Both the position numbers and the translations under genes were made by a program. Positions 7,853 to 15,271 of a DNA stretch of 64,000 nucleotides are shown here, piece by piece; the first letter of the stretch is position 1, and every line of letters begins with the position of its first letter. The notes beneath the pieces were generated by a model. It did no database searches. It saw only the letters and a program-made list of their open reading frames with translations, and was not told the origin of the DNA. Origin of the DNA: Pseudomonas entomophila (GTDB taxonomy: Bacteria; Pseudomonadota; Gammaproteobacteria; Pseudomonadales; Pseudomonadaceae); NCBI RefSeq assembly GCF_029193575.1, contig NZ_JARGCS010000044.1:124001-188000 (forward strand), read 5' to 3'.

Positions 7853-8983
7853 GTGGCCATCGAAATTCACTGGATCCGTGACGACCAGACCCTGGCCGAA
7901 CGCTGCCGGGGCTGGCGCGAACTGCCCTTCGTGGCCGTCGACACCGAATTCATGCGGGTCGACACCTTCTACCCGAAAGCCGGCCTGGTGCAGGTTGGCG
8001 ACGGCCAGCGCGCCTTCCTCATCGACCCGTTGTCGATCCGCGACTGGCAACCGCTGGCCGAACTGCTCGAAGACAGCGGCGTGGTCAAGGTGCTGCATGC
8101 CTGCAGCGAAGACCTCGAAGTGCTCCTGCGCCTGACCGGCAAGCTGCCGCAGCCGCTGTTCGACACACAATTGGCCGCCGGCTACCTGAACATCGGTTTC
8201 TCCATGGGCTACTCGCGCCTGGTGCAGGAGGTGCTGGGCATCGAGCTGCCCAAAGGCGAGACCCGCTCCGACTGGCTGCAGCGCCCGCTGTCGGAGACCC
8301 AGGTCAGCTACGCCGCCGAGGACGCCGTGCACCTTGCCGAGCTGTTCGCCGCCCTGCGCCCACGGCTGTCGGACGACAAGTACGCCTGGGTGCTGGATGA
8401 TGGCGCCGAACTGGTCGCCCAACTGCGCCGTGAGGTCGAGCCCGAGACCCTGTATCGCGACGTCAAGCTGGCCTGGAAGCTGGCGCCCCAGCAGTTGTCG
8501 GTGCTGCGCGAGCTGTGCGCCTGGCGCGAACGCGAGGCGCGCCAGCGCGATGTGCCGCGCAACCGCATCCTCAAGGAGCACGCCCTGTGGCCGATGGCCA
8601 AGGGGCAGCCGGCGACCCTGTCGGCGCTGGCCAAGATCGACGACATGCACCCGCGCACCATCCGCCAGGACGGCGAGTACCTGATCGAGCTGATCAAGCG
8701 CGCCGCCGCCTTGCCGCCCGAGCAATGGCCGCAGCCGCTGCCCGAGCCGCTGCCGATCGAGGCCGCCGGCATCCTCAAGCAGTTGCGTGCGGTCGGCCAG
8801 GCCGAAGGCGAGCGCCTGGGCATCGCCCCGGAGCTGATGCTGCGCAAGAAAACCCTTGAAGCCCTGCTCAAGAGCGGCTTCCCCAACGGCCCCTATCAAC
8901 TGCCCGAGTCGCTGCGCGGTTGGCGCCGCGAACGCATGGGCCAGGCCCTGCTGGACAGCCTGGCGGGCGCTGGAGAATCCTGA
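7853..8983 (+). CDS. rnd: Ribonuclease D
   Basis: 3'-5' exoribonuclease of 376 residues that trims tRNA precursors and other structured RNAs in the cytoplasm. The DEDD exonuclease domain opens with Asp30 and Glu32 (VAVDTEFMRVDTF), carries the second motif around HACSEDLEVL, and closes with YAAEDAVHLAELF. A HRDC domain follows from about residue 210. The start is a GTG at 7853 with a GGGAGAG ribosome binding site six bases upstream; the ATG 15 bases further upstream has no such site. The stop codon overlaps the start of ycgL by one base (TGATG), so the two are co-translated. Confidence 0.95.
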   Translation: MAIEIHWIRDDQTLAERCRGWRELPFVAVDTEFMRVDTFYPKAGLVQVGDGQRAFLIDPLSIRDWQPLAELLEDSGVVKVLHACSEDLEVLLRLTGKLPQPLFDTQLAAGYLNIGFSMGYSRLVQEVLGIELPKGETRSDWLQRPLSETQVSYAAEDAVHLAELFAALRPRLSDDKYAWVLDDGAELVAQLRREVEPETLYRDVKLAWKLAPQQLSVLRELCAWREREARQRDVPRNRILKEHALWPMAKGQPATLSALAKIDDMHPRTIRQDGEYLIELIKRAAALPPEQWPQPLPEPLPIEAAGILKQLRAVGQAEGERLGIAPELMLRKKTLEALLKSGFPNGPYQLPESLRGWRRERMGQALLDSLAGAGES

Positions 8984-9276
8984 TGAAACGTATCTGTTCG
9001 ATCTACAAAAGCCCCCGCAAGAACGAGATGTACCTCTACGTGCTCAAGGCCGAGGGCCTGGAGCGCGTGCCCGAGGGCCTGCTGCCGTTCTTCGGCACCC
9101 CGGTGCACGCCTTCGACCTGGTGCTCACGCCCGAGCGCAAGCTGGCCCGCGAGGACATCGCCAAGGTGCTGGCGAACCTCGACAGCCAGGGTTACCACCT
9201 GCAGATGCCGCCGCCGGAAGACGACTACATCGAGCACCTCCCCGAAGAGCTGCTGCGCCGTAACGACCCGGCCTGA
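8983..9276 (+). CDS. YcgL domain-containing protein
   Basis: A 97-residue protein of the YcgL family. Conserved features are the start MKRICSIYKSPRKNEMYLYV and the stretch LVLTPERKLAREDI. The family has a compact alpha/beta fold and is consistently found after rnd in gammaproteobacteria, which hints at a role in RNA metabolism, but no activity is established. Translationally coupled to rnd by a one-base overlap. Confidence 0.93.
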   Translation: MKRICSIYKSPRKNEMYLYVLKAEGLERVPEGLLPFFGTPVHAFDLVLTPERKLAREDIAKVLANLDSQGYHLQMPPPEDDYIEHLPEELLRRNDPA

Positions 9277-9304
9277 CCCTGGCCGGCGGTTCCGATCCCC
9301 CCCC

Positions 9305-9336
9305 AAGGCGACCCCCTCAGCGGTCGCCTTCGTTGT
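9305..9336 (+). terminator. Hairpin after ycgL
   Basis: AAGGCGACC (9305-9313) and GGTCGCCTT (9322-9330) form a perfect 9-bp stem. The following sequence is only moderately T-rich, so termination strength is uncertain. Confidence 0.6.
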
Positions 9337-9355
9337 CTGTGAAGGTTGTCTTCGA

Positions 9356-10288
9356 ATGCGCGTTCTGATCGCTGAACAGGATCATGCCAATTACGCTCGC
9401 CTGCTGGGCGAGGCGGCACCGGACCTGGAGGTCCTGACCAGTGGCGATTCCGCCGAACTGGCGCGCTATGCGCCGGATTGCCCGGTGTGGCTGGGCCAGC
9501 CGGACCTGCTCGCCAGCCTGCTGCGCCAGGGCCACCAACCGGCCTGGGTGCAATCGACCTGGGCGGGCATCACCCCGCTGTTGGGCGACGGTTTGCCACG
9601 CGACTATCGCCTGACCCGCGCCGTGGGCATCTTCGGCCAGGTGATGGCCGAGTACATGCTGACCTATATGCTGATCCACGAGCGTGATGTGCTCAGCCGC
9701 CTGGTCAGCCAGGTCGAGCGGCGCTGGGATGGTCGCCCGGGGCACGGGCTGGAAGGGCGTGAAGTGCTGATCGTCGGCACCGGCGACATCGGCCAGCGTG
9801 TTGCCGAGTTCCTCGCGCCGTTCGGCGTGACCCTGCGTGGGGTGGCCAGCAGTGCCCGGGAGCAGGCACCGTTCGTCGAGGTGGCGGGGCTTGCCGAGCT
9901 GCCGCGCCTGGTGACGCAGGCCGACTACGTGCTCAACCTGCTACCGGACACCCCGGCGACCCATGACCTGTACGACGCCTCGCTGTTTCGCCGGTTCAAG
10001 CCCAGCGCGCAGTTCATCAATGCCGGGCGGGGCGTGGCGGTGGTCGATGCCGACCTGGTCGAGGCACTGAAGCAGGGCCACCTGGCCTCGGCGGTGATCG
10101 ACGTCTGCCGCCAGGAACCGCTGCCCCAGCGCCACCCGTTCTGGACCGCCTGGGGGCTGCTGCTGACCGGGCACAGCTCGGCGCCGACCTCGCCGGTGGC
10201 GATGGTGCGGTTGTTCGTCGAGAACGTGCGGGCGTACCAGGCGGGGGAGGGGTTGCGCGGGGAAGTGGATTTCCAGCGGGGGTATTGA
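9356..10288 (+). CDS. D-2-hydroxyacid dehydrogenase (GhrA/phosphoglycerate dehydrogenase-like)
   Basis: NAD(P)-dependent 2-hydroxyacid dehydrogenase of 310 residues. The Rossmann motif GTGDIGQ (141-147) and the catalytic residues Arg225 (INAGRG), Glu254 (CRQEPLP) and His273 (TGHSSAPT) are all present, so it should be active. Members of this group reduce glyoxylate, hydroxypyruvate or other 2-keto acids; the exact substrate cannot be read from the sequence. It follows ycgL after a hairpin and is probably transcribed on its own. Confidence 0.88.
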   Translation: MRVLIAEQDHANYARLLGEAAPDLEVLTSGDSAELARYAPDCPVWLGQPDLLASLLRQGHQPAWVQSTWAGITPLLGDGLPRDYRLTRAVGIFGQVMAEYMLTYMLIHERDVLSRLVSQVERRWDGRPGHGLEGREVLIVGTGDIGQRVAEFLAPFGVTLRGVASSAREQAPFVEVAGLAELPRLVTQADYVLNLLPDTPATHDLYDASLFRRFKPSAQFINAGRGVAVVDADLVEALKQGHLASAVIDVCRQEPLPQRHPFWTAWGLLLTGHSSAPTSPVAMVRLFVENVRAYQAGEGLRGEVDFQRGY

Positions 10289-10299
10289 GGTGTCGGTGC

Positions 10300-10381
10300 C
10301 GGCCCTGTCGCGGGGCAAGCCCGCTCCCACAGGTCCTGCGCACTGGCAGAACGGTGGGGGCGGGCTGGTCCCGCGATAGGG
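10300..10381. repeat. Inverted pair of REP elements
   Basis: Two REP units face each other: CCCTGTCGCGGGGCAAGCCC at the left and GGGCTGGTCCCGCGATAGGG at the right. The pair lies between convergent genes and can fold into one large hairpin. Confidence 0.75.
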
Positions 10382-10402
10382 CCGCAATGGACAACGCAAA
10401 CC

Positions 10403-10996
10403 TTACAGGCTGAAATCCCCCTCGGCCGCCAGCTCGCTCAGCGGGCGGCGCGGGCTGGGCGTCTCGCGCGCTTGCAGCGCCTCGGCCAGGGTCGCCTTGT
10501 CGCCCAGCTTGCCGATCGCCACCATGGCGTGCAGCACGTAGCCCTCGGGCACCTTCAGCTCGCTGCGCGCCAGCTCCTGGTCGAACCCGGCCATGCCGTG
10601 GGTGTGCCAGCCGCTGATGCTCGCCTGCAATGCCAGGTGGCCCCAGGCCGAACCGGTGTCGAAGGTGTGCCACAGCGCCGGTTGCTCTTCGCTGGCGCCG
10701 GGGGCGGTGAAGGTGGTCTTGGAGATGATCACCACCAGCGCCGAGGCCTGCTGCGCCCAGCTGCGGTTGAACGGCACCAGCAGGCTCAGGAAACGCTCCC
10801 AGTTTGGCGTGTCGCGACGTGCATAGAGGAAGCGCCAAGGCTGCGAGTTGTAGGCCGAGGGCGCCCAGCGCGCGGCCTCCAGGAAGCTCAGCAGGGTCTC
10901 TTCGCTGATCGGCTCGGCGTTGAACGCCCGCGGCGACCAGCGGTTGATGAACTGCTCGTTGATGGCATAGTCGGCGATGCGTGGGGTGGCGCTCAT
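10403..10996 (-). CDS. Nitroreductase family protein
   Basis: Flavin-dependent oxidoreductase of 197 residues. The segments INRWSPRAFN near the N-terminus and LEAARWAPSAYNSQPWRF (FMN phosphate contact and dimer interface) are typical of the family. Such enzymes reduce nitro compounds, quinones or other oxidised substrates with NAD(P)H; the natural substrate is not evident. A good AGGAG ribosome binding site precedes the ATG at 10996. Monocistronic, convergent with the dehydrogenase gene. Confidence 0.88.
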   Translation of the reverse strand: MSATPRIADYAINEQFINRWSPRAFNAEPISEETLLSFLEAARWAPSAYNSQPWRFLYARRDTPNWERFLSLLVPFNRSWAQQASALVVIISKTTFTAPGASEEQPALWHTFDTGSAWGHLALQASISGWHTHGMAGFDQELARSELKVPEGYVLHAMVAIGKLGDKATLAEALQARETPSPRRPLSELAAEGDFSL

Positions 10997-11141
10997 GCGG
11001 GGCTCCTGCGAAAGGATGGGAAAGACCGCACGCTACTGCTTCCGACCAACACTGACAAGCGGTCTGGCGTTGCCGAAAGCCAGGCTCTAGACTGGCGCCG
11101 CCGCGCGCCGCGGACTCAAGACCACAGCAGGAACCCGTGTG

Positions 11142-11591
11142 ATGATCGCCGACCCCGCGCCCTTCTGGCGGCGCAAGACCCTCGACCAGCTCAGCCCCAG
11201 CGAGTGGGAGTCGCTCTGCGACGGCTGTGGCCTGTGCTGCCTGCAAAAGCTCGAGGACGAGGACGACAACAGCGTCTATTACACGCGCATCGCCTGCAAG
11301 CTGCTGGACCTGACCACCTGCCAGTGCAGCGACTACCCCAACCGCTTCGCCCACGTGCCGGACTGCATCCAGCTCACCCCAGGCAAGGCCGACCAGTTCA
11401 AATGGCTGCCGAGCACCTGTGGCTACCGCCTGGTCAGCGAGGGCAAGGACCTGCCCGCCTGGCACCACCTGGTTTGCGGCGACCGCAGCCAGGTGCACGA
11501 GCAGCGCATTTCCCAGTCCGGGCGCATGCTCAGCGAGCACGACGTCGACGAAGACGACTGGGAAGACCACCTGATCTTTCGCGCCGGCTGA
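11142..11591 (+). CDS. YcgN family cysteine-cluster protein (UPF0260)
   Basis: A 149-residue cytoplasmic protein of the UPF0260/YcgN family, which falls in the CxxCxxCC metal-binding group. The cluster CDGCGLCC sits near residue 28 and further conserved cysteines follow at CKLLDLTTCQCSDYPNR and STCGY. These probably bind zinc or an Fe-S cluster; no activity is established. An ATG at 11142 immediately follows an in-frame GTG, and either could initiate. It lies 23 bp upstream of the M61-like gene, so the two may be co-transcribed. Confidence 0.9.
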   Translation: MIADPAPFWRRKTLDQLSPSEWESLCDGCGLCCLQKLEDEDDNSVYYTRIACKLLDLTTCQCSDYPNRFAHVPDCIQLTPGKADQFKWLPSTCGYRLVSEGKDLPAWHHLVCGDRSQVHEQRISQSGRMLSEHDVDEDDWEDHLIFRAG

Positions 11592-11614
11592 GGCTGGGAA
11601 CAAGGAGTTTCTGT

Positions 11615-12823
11615 ATGCGTCGCCCGTTGTTGCTGCTGCTGGGCCTGCTGGCCTGCGCCCCGGCCTGGGCCAAGAAGGTCGACCTCGACTACCGCGTGCG
11701 CCTGCTGCCGCAAAGCGGTCAGGCCGAGGTGCAGCTGACCCTGGCCGAGGGCAGCGCGGTGCGCAGCCTGGACTTCGAGCTGGGCAGCGCGGGCGCCTAC
11801 AGTGACTTCCATGCCGACGGCCAGTGGCAGCAGCAGGGCCCGCGCGGCATCTGGCGCCCGGCGCCGGGCAAGACCAGCCTCAGCTACCGCGTGCAGCTCG
11901 ACCAGCAACCCAAGGGCGCCAGCCATGACGCGCGTATCACCGCGCACTGGGCACTGCTGCGTGGCGAGCAATTGGTGCCGCCCGCGCGCCTCGACCAGCA
12001 GGACGGCACCGAGTTGGTGGCACGCCTGGCCTTCGAACTGCCGAAGGGCTGGAGCGGCGTGGAAACCGCCTGGCCGCGCATCGGCAAGCAGAAGTTCCGC
12101 ATCGACAATGTCTCGCGCCTGTTCGACCGCCCCACCGGCTGGATTCTCGCCGGCAACCTCGGCAGCCGCCGCGCGCGCCTGGGCGATACCGAGGTGACCG
12201 TCGCCGCGCCGCAAGGGCAGGGCATGCGGCGCATGGATACCTTGACCTTGCTGACCTTCGTCTGGCCGCAGTTGCAGGCGGTGTTCCCGCGCAACCCGCC
12301 CAAGCTGCTGGTGGTCGGCGCGCGTGACGGCATGTGGCGTGGGGCGCGGGCTTCGTACAACTCGCTGTACCTGCACAGCAGCCGTCCACTGATCGGCGAG
12401 AACGGTGCGAGCCCATTGTTGCGTGAGCTGGTGCAGTTGTTCGCGCAGATCGACGACCGCGACCGCAGCGACTGGCTGGGGGAAAGCCTGACCGACTACT
12501 ACGCGACCGAATTGCTGCGCCGCGCCGGGGGGATCAGCGATGATCGTTACCAGGCGTTGCAGGCGCGGCTGCAGAAACTGGGGGCCAAGGCCAAGACCTT
12601 GCGCGCTGAGCAGGCCGATGCGGCGCAGGTGGCGCGTGGTGTGCTGCTGTTGCAGGCGCTGGACCGGGAAATTCGCCTGCACAACCATGACAAGCGCTCG
12701 CTGGACGACGTGACCCGGGCGTTGATGCGCGTTACGCGGGTCAGCACCGAGGAGTTCGTGCAATTGGCCGAGAGCGTGCTGGGGCGGGATTCCGAGGTGT
12801 TGCGCAGCAAGTTGCTGGAGTGA
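11615..12823 (+). CDS. Exported M61-like protein lacking the HExxH motif
   Basis: A 402-residue protein with a clear signal peptide (hydrophobic residues 4-15, likely cleavage after AWA19) and a strong AAGGAG ribosome binding site. Its layout recalls glycyl aminopeptidases of family M61: an N-terminal beta-rich half (20-200) and a helical C-terminal half. In M61 enzymes an HExxH zinc motif precedes a WF.EG.T.Y segment. Here LLRELVQLF (268-276) stands where HExxH is expected and WLGESLTDYY (287-296) matches the second element. Both histidines are gone, so peptidase activity is unlikely. Function is unknown; a periplasmic binding role is possible. The M61 link is inferred from pattern, not from an alignment. 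Confidence 0.7.
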   Translation: MRRPLLLLLGLLACAPAWAKKVDLDYRVRLLPQSGQAEVQLTLAEGSAVRSLDFELGSAGAYSDFHADGQWQQQGPRGIWRPAPGKTSLSYRVQLDQQPKGASHDARITAHWALLRGEQLVPPARLDQQDGTELVARLAFELPKGWSGVETAWPRIGKQKFRIDNVSRLFDRPTGWILAGNLGSRRARLGDTEVTVAAPQGQGMRRMDTLTLLTFVWPQLQAVFPRNPPKLLVVGARDGMWRGARASYNSLYLHSSRPLIGENGASPLLRELVQLFAQIDDRDRSDWLGESLTDYYATELLRRAGGISDDRYQALQARLQKLGAKAKTLRAEQADAAQVARGVLLLQALDREIRLHNHDKRSLDDVTRALMRVTRVSTEEFVQLAESVLGRDSEVLRSKLLE

Positions 12824-12848
12824 GCCTTTGGGGTTTGCGCTGTTCAGG

Positions 12849-12885
12849 CCGGCGCTATCGCGGGGCAAGCCCGCGATAGCGCCGG
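12849..12885. terminator. Perfect 16-bp hairpin derived from a REP element
   Basis: The arms CCGGCGCTATCGCGGG (12849-12864) and its exact complement (12870-12885) surround the loop GCAAG. It sits between two convergent genes and could act as a terminator in both directions. Confidence 0.75.
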
Positions 12886-12899
12886 TACCGCCACCACCT

Positions 12900-13214
12900 T
12901 CAGCGCCCGTTCACCGTCACTGCCCGGGTCGCCGCCTCGGCACTGGCCTTCAGCGCCTCCAGGTCGGCCGCGCTGCGCTGGATATCCGCACGCAGGCGCA
13001 GGTACTCCGCGCGGTGGCGCTGCCACCATGCCTTGGTCGAGCAATGCCCGCTGGCGCCACGGGCCACGGCCAGGCCGCCGACCACCACCTGCAACAGGCC
13101 CAGCGCACCGCCCTGGCGCAGCCCCTTGCCGATCATCAAGGCACCACCGGCCAGCGAACTGACGCGCTCCCAGCCTTGGACGTTGTGTTCGGGCGAGGAA
13201 TGGATATCGAGCAT
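12900..13214 (-). CDS. DUF2892-type small membrane protein
   Basis: A 104-residue protein with a hydrophobic segment at roughly residues 18-50 (GGALMIGKGLRQGGALGLLQVVVGGLAVARG) resembling DUF2892/YgaP-type inner membrane domains. The C-terminal half is charged and helical. The ATG at 13214 is preceded by AAAGGAGA at good spacing, which decides the start. Function unknown. It is probably monocistronic and lies between a REP-derived hairpin and the methyltransferase gene. Confidence 0.72.
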   Translation of the reverse strand: MLDIHSSPEHNVQGWERVSSLAGGALMIGKGLRQGGALGLLQVVVGGLAVARGASGHCSTKAWWQRHRAEYLRLRADIQRSAADLEALKASAEAATRAVTVNGR

Positions 13215-13298
13215 GGCGAAGTCTCCTTTGGGGGTGTTAGCAGCTGACAGCGCGCGGCGGCGCGCTGTTCCAGGCAATTGCCCAAAGGCGTGGCGGGT

Positions 13299-13769
13299 CT
13301 ACTTGAATTTTGGTCCCGAGCGGGTGTTCAGGCCCTTGGCCAGGCGGTCGTAGAGCACCACATTGACCGTGGCGGCGAGGTTCATGCAGCCGCTGGTGGG
13401 GATGTAGATGGTCTCTTCGCACCAGGCGCGCACACTGGCGTCGAGGCTGCCGTCTTCCGGGCCGAAGATGTAGATCGCGCGGTCGGGGTGGGTGTACTCG
13501 GGCAGGGGACGGGCGCCCTCGACCAGTTCCACGGCCACCGGCGTGCAACCCAGGGGGATGATGCGCTGCAGGTCGTCGATGCCGATCAGCGGGATGTCGT
13601 AGTGCACGCGCTTGGTGTCGGTGACGAAGTCGCGGGCGCGCTCGTAGCGCTTGCCGGTGTAGAACACCGAGTTGACGCCATAGCAACCCGCCGCGCGCAT
13701 GACCGAGCCTACGTTCTCGGCGGACTTGGGGTTGTACAGGCCGATGCAGCTGTACCGTTTGTTCGCCAC
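13299..13769 (-). CDS. SpoU/TrmH family RNA 2'-O-methyltransferase
   Basis: SPOUT-fold methyltransferase of 156 residues, the short form without an added RNA-binding domain. Motif 1 (NPKSAENVGSVMRAAGCYG), motif 2 (IFGPEDGSL) and motif 3 (IPTSGCMNLAATVNVVLYDRL, read in part) are intact and form the knotted SAM site, so it should be active on RNA, most likely tRNA or rRNA ribose. The exact target is unknown. The start codon is GTG at 13769 (MANKRYSCIGLYNPK). It shares orientation with the HNH gene upstream, 71 bp away. Confidence 0.88.
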   Translation of the reverse strand: MANKRYSCIGLYNPKSAENVGSVMRAAGCYGVNSVFYTGKRYERARDFVTDTKRVHYDIPLIGIDDLQRIIPLGCTPVAVELVEGARPLPEYTHPDRAIYIFGPEDGSLDASVRAWCEETIYIPTSGCMNLAATVNVVLYDRLAKGLNTRSGPKFK

Positions 13770-13840
13770 GTGTCGGGGCCCTTCGCAAAAAAACCGCGAT
13801 TATACGGGCTTGCCGACAGCGTGGGCGGAGGAATCGACGG

Positions 13841-14212
13841 TCAGTCCTTCTTCAGCAGGCTGGCCAGCCCGGCGAAGGGGTTGTGGGTGGCCACGGCGAC
13901 CTTCTGGGTGCTCAGCGAGCCGTCGCTGAAGTATTGCTGGTCGGTGTAGCGCGAATGCTCGTTGTCGTGACAGTACAGGCACAGCAGCTCCCAGTTGGAG
14001 CCGTCCTGGGGGTTGTTGTCGTGGTTGTGGTCGCGGTGGTGCACAGTCAGCTCCGACAGGCGCTTGCCGGAGAACTCGCGGGCGCAGCGGCCGCACACGT
14101 GGGGGTACATCTTCAGGGCCTTGTCGCGGTAGCCCATTTCCTTGTCGCGCTTGGCGTCGGCGAGGATGCGGTCGAGGCGGGCGGTGGCGGCGGCGGTGGA
14201 AGCAGAACTCAT
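13841..14212 (-). CDS. YajD family HNH nuclease
   Basis: A 123-residue HNH protein like E. coli YajD. The zinc/HNH core is visible as CGRC, then HHRDHNHDNNP, NWELLCLYCHDNEH; the paired cysteines bind structural zinc and the histidines form the beta-beta-alpha metal nuclease site. The biological role of YajD proteins is not established. A good AAGGAA ribosome binding site precedes the ATG at 14212. The N-terminal 15 residues are Ala/Ser/Thr-rich. Confidence 0.9.
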   Translation of the reverse strand: MSSASTAAATARLDRILADAKRDKEMGYRDKALKMYPHVCGRCAREFSGKRLSELTVHHRDHNHDNNPQDGSNWELLCLYCHDNEHSRYTDQQYFSDGSLSTQKVAVATHNPFAGLASLLKKD

Positions 14213-14344
14213 GGTGGTTCCTTGGTATCTGATCAGGCGAATGACGGTTATGCCTTGAGTCTAGCGCGCCTCGACGCCCGTCGGACAGGCAAGAACGCGC
14301 AATTGGGCATAGCCTGTAGGAAGGTTCCCGACCGGAGGTTGCTG

Positions 14345-14620
14345 ATGTTCCCCGCGCTCCTCGTCACCGTGCTGCTGGCGGCGATGCCCCCGGCTGAAGC
14401 TGGCCAGCCGCCGCCCATTCTCACCCCGGCACCGGGCGCGCCCGGCACGGCGACGCCCACGCCGTACCCGCAGATCACCCCGAGCACGCCGCCCAAGGCC
14501 GGCGACAGCCAGCCCGGTGCGCCGTTGCTGCCACCGATCCCGCTGCCGGGCCCGCCGAAGGACCAGCCGTTGCCGGGGCTCTCACCCGACCCCGACAAGG
14601 CGCCAGCCAAGGATGACTAG
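14345..14620 (+). CDS. Small proline-rich exported protein
   Basis: A 91-residue protein with a short signal peptide (MFPALLVTVLLAAMPPAEAG) followed by a mature region dominated by proline, with runs such as PAPGAPGTATPTPYPQ and LLPPIPLPGPP. A GGAGG ribosome binding site lies six bases before the ATG, which supports translation. No family is recognised. It may be a lipid-free periplasmic or cell-wall-spanning linker. Its 3' end overlaps the convergent cyclic-nucleotide-binding gene by four bases. Confidence 0.6.
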   Translation: MFPALLVTVLLAAMPPAEAGQPPPILTPAPGAPGTATPTPYPQITPSTPPKAGDSQPGAPLLPPIPLPGPPKDQPLPGLSPDPDKAPAKDD

Positions 14621-15090
14621 ACCTGCTGCGCCACGCGCTGGCCATCTTGCATGCGCAGGCGCTTGGACAGCGCCACCGCCAGGGCGCGGATGATGCGCGC
14701 GGCGATGCGTGGGGCTTCGTTGAGCATTTTGTCCAGCGAGTCCTTGCCCAGGGTCAGCAGTTGGCAGTCGCTGGCCGCCACGCAGCTGGCCGAGCGTCGT
14801 TCGCCGTCGAGCACGGCCATCTCGCCGAACGCCCGGCCCTTGCGCAGGGTGGCGATCTCCACCTGTTGGCCGTTGCCGTCGGTCTTGCGCACCGAAACCA
14901 CGCCGCGGTGCAGGATGCACATGAAGGTGCCCGCGTCGCCTTCGTCGAAGATCGCCTCGCCCTCGGCCATGCTGGCCAGGCTGAAGTAGCCGGCGGCGGC
15001 GAGGCAGTCGGCGGGTTGCAGGCTGTCGAACAGGCCGCAGTCCAGGAGCATGTCGCGGATTTCGGCGTTCAGGTGGGTTGCGTCGGGCAT
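14617..15090 (-). CDS. Cyclic nucleotide-binding domain protein
   Basis: A 157-residue protein made almost entirely of one CRP-like cyclic nucleotide-binding fold. The phosphate-binding cassette region reads GRAFGEMAVLDGERRSASCVA, with the Gly-Glu and Arg residues that usually contact cAMP or cGMP. No DNA-binding helix-turn-helix follows, so it is not a CRP-type activator; it might be a sensor subunit acting on a partner protein. No partner is encoded next to it. Confidence 0.85.
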   Translation of the reverse strand: MPDATHLNAEIRDMLLDCGLFDSLQPADCLAAAGYFSLASMAEGEAIFDEGDAGTFMCILHRGVVSVRKTDGNGQQVEIATLRKGRAFGEMAVLDGERRSASCVAASDCQLLTLGKDSLDKMLNEAPRIAARIIRALAVALSKRLRMQDGQRVAQQV

Positions 15091-15130
15091 GGGGTGTTCT
15101 TCTGTCAGGCAACGGGCCGGTCGGGGCGCG

Positions 15131-15230
15131 GCCCCCTGTAGGAGAGGGCTTGCCCCGCGATGGCGGCCGATTGGACAACCTCATTTGCCCGATCGGCCGC
15201 CATCGCGGGGCAAGCCCGCTCTACAGGGGC
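15131..15230. repeat. Inverted pair of REP elements with extended arms
   Basis: The left unit reads GCTTGCCCCGCGATGGCGGC and the right unit is its reverse complement, separated by about 25 bases. The shared arm continues beyond the REP core into CCGAT/ATCGG, so the complementarity is longer than in most pairs. Confidence 0.78.
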
Positions 15231-15271
15231 AGCGTGTCGTTCGCGAAGCCTATGACAACGAAAAACGCGTT

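Noticed and set aside
14248..14610. Minus-strand frame opposite the Pro-rich peptide
   Set aside because: Gly/Ser-rich without ribosome binding site, whereas the plus-strand frame has a signal peptide and GGAGG site.
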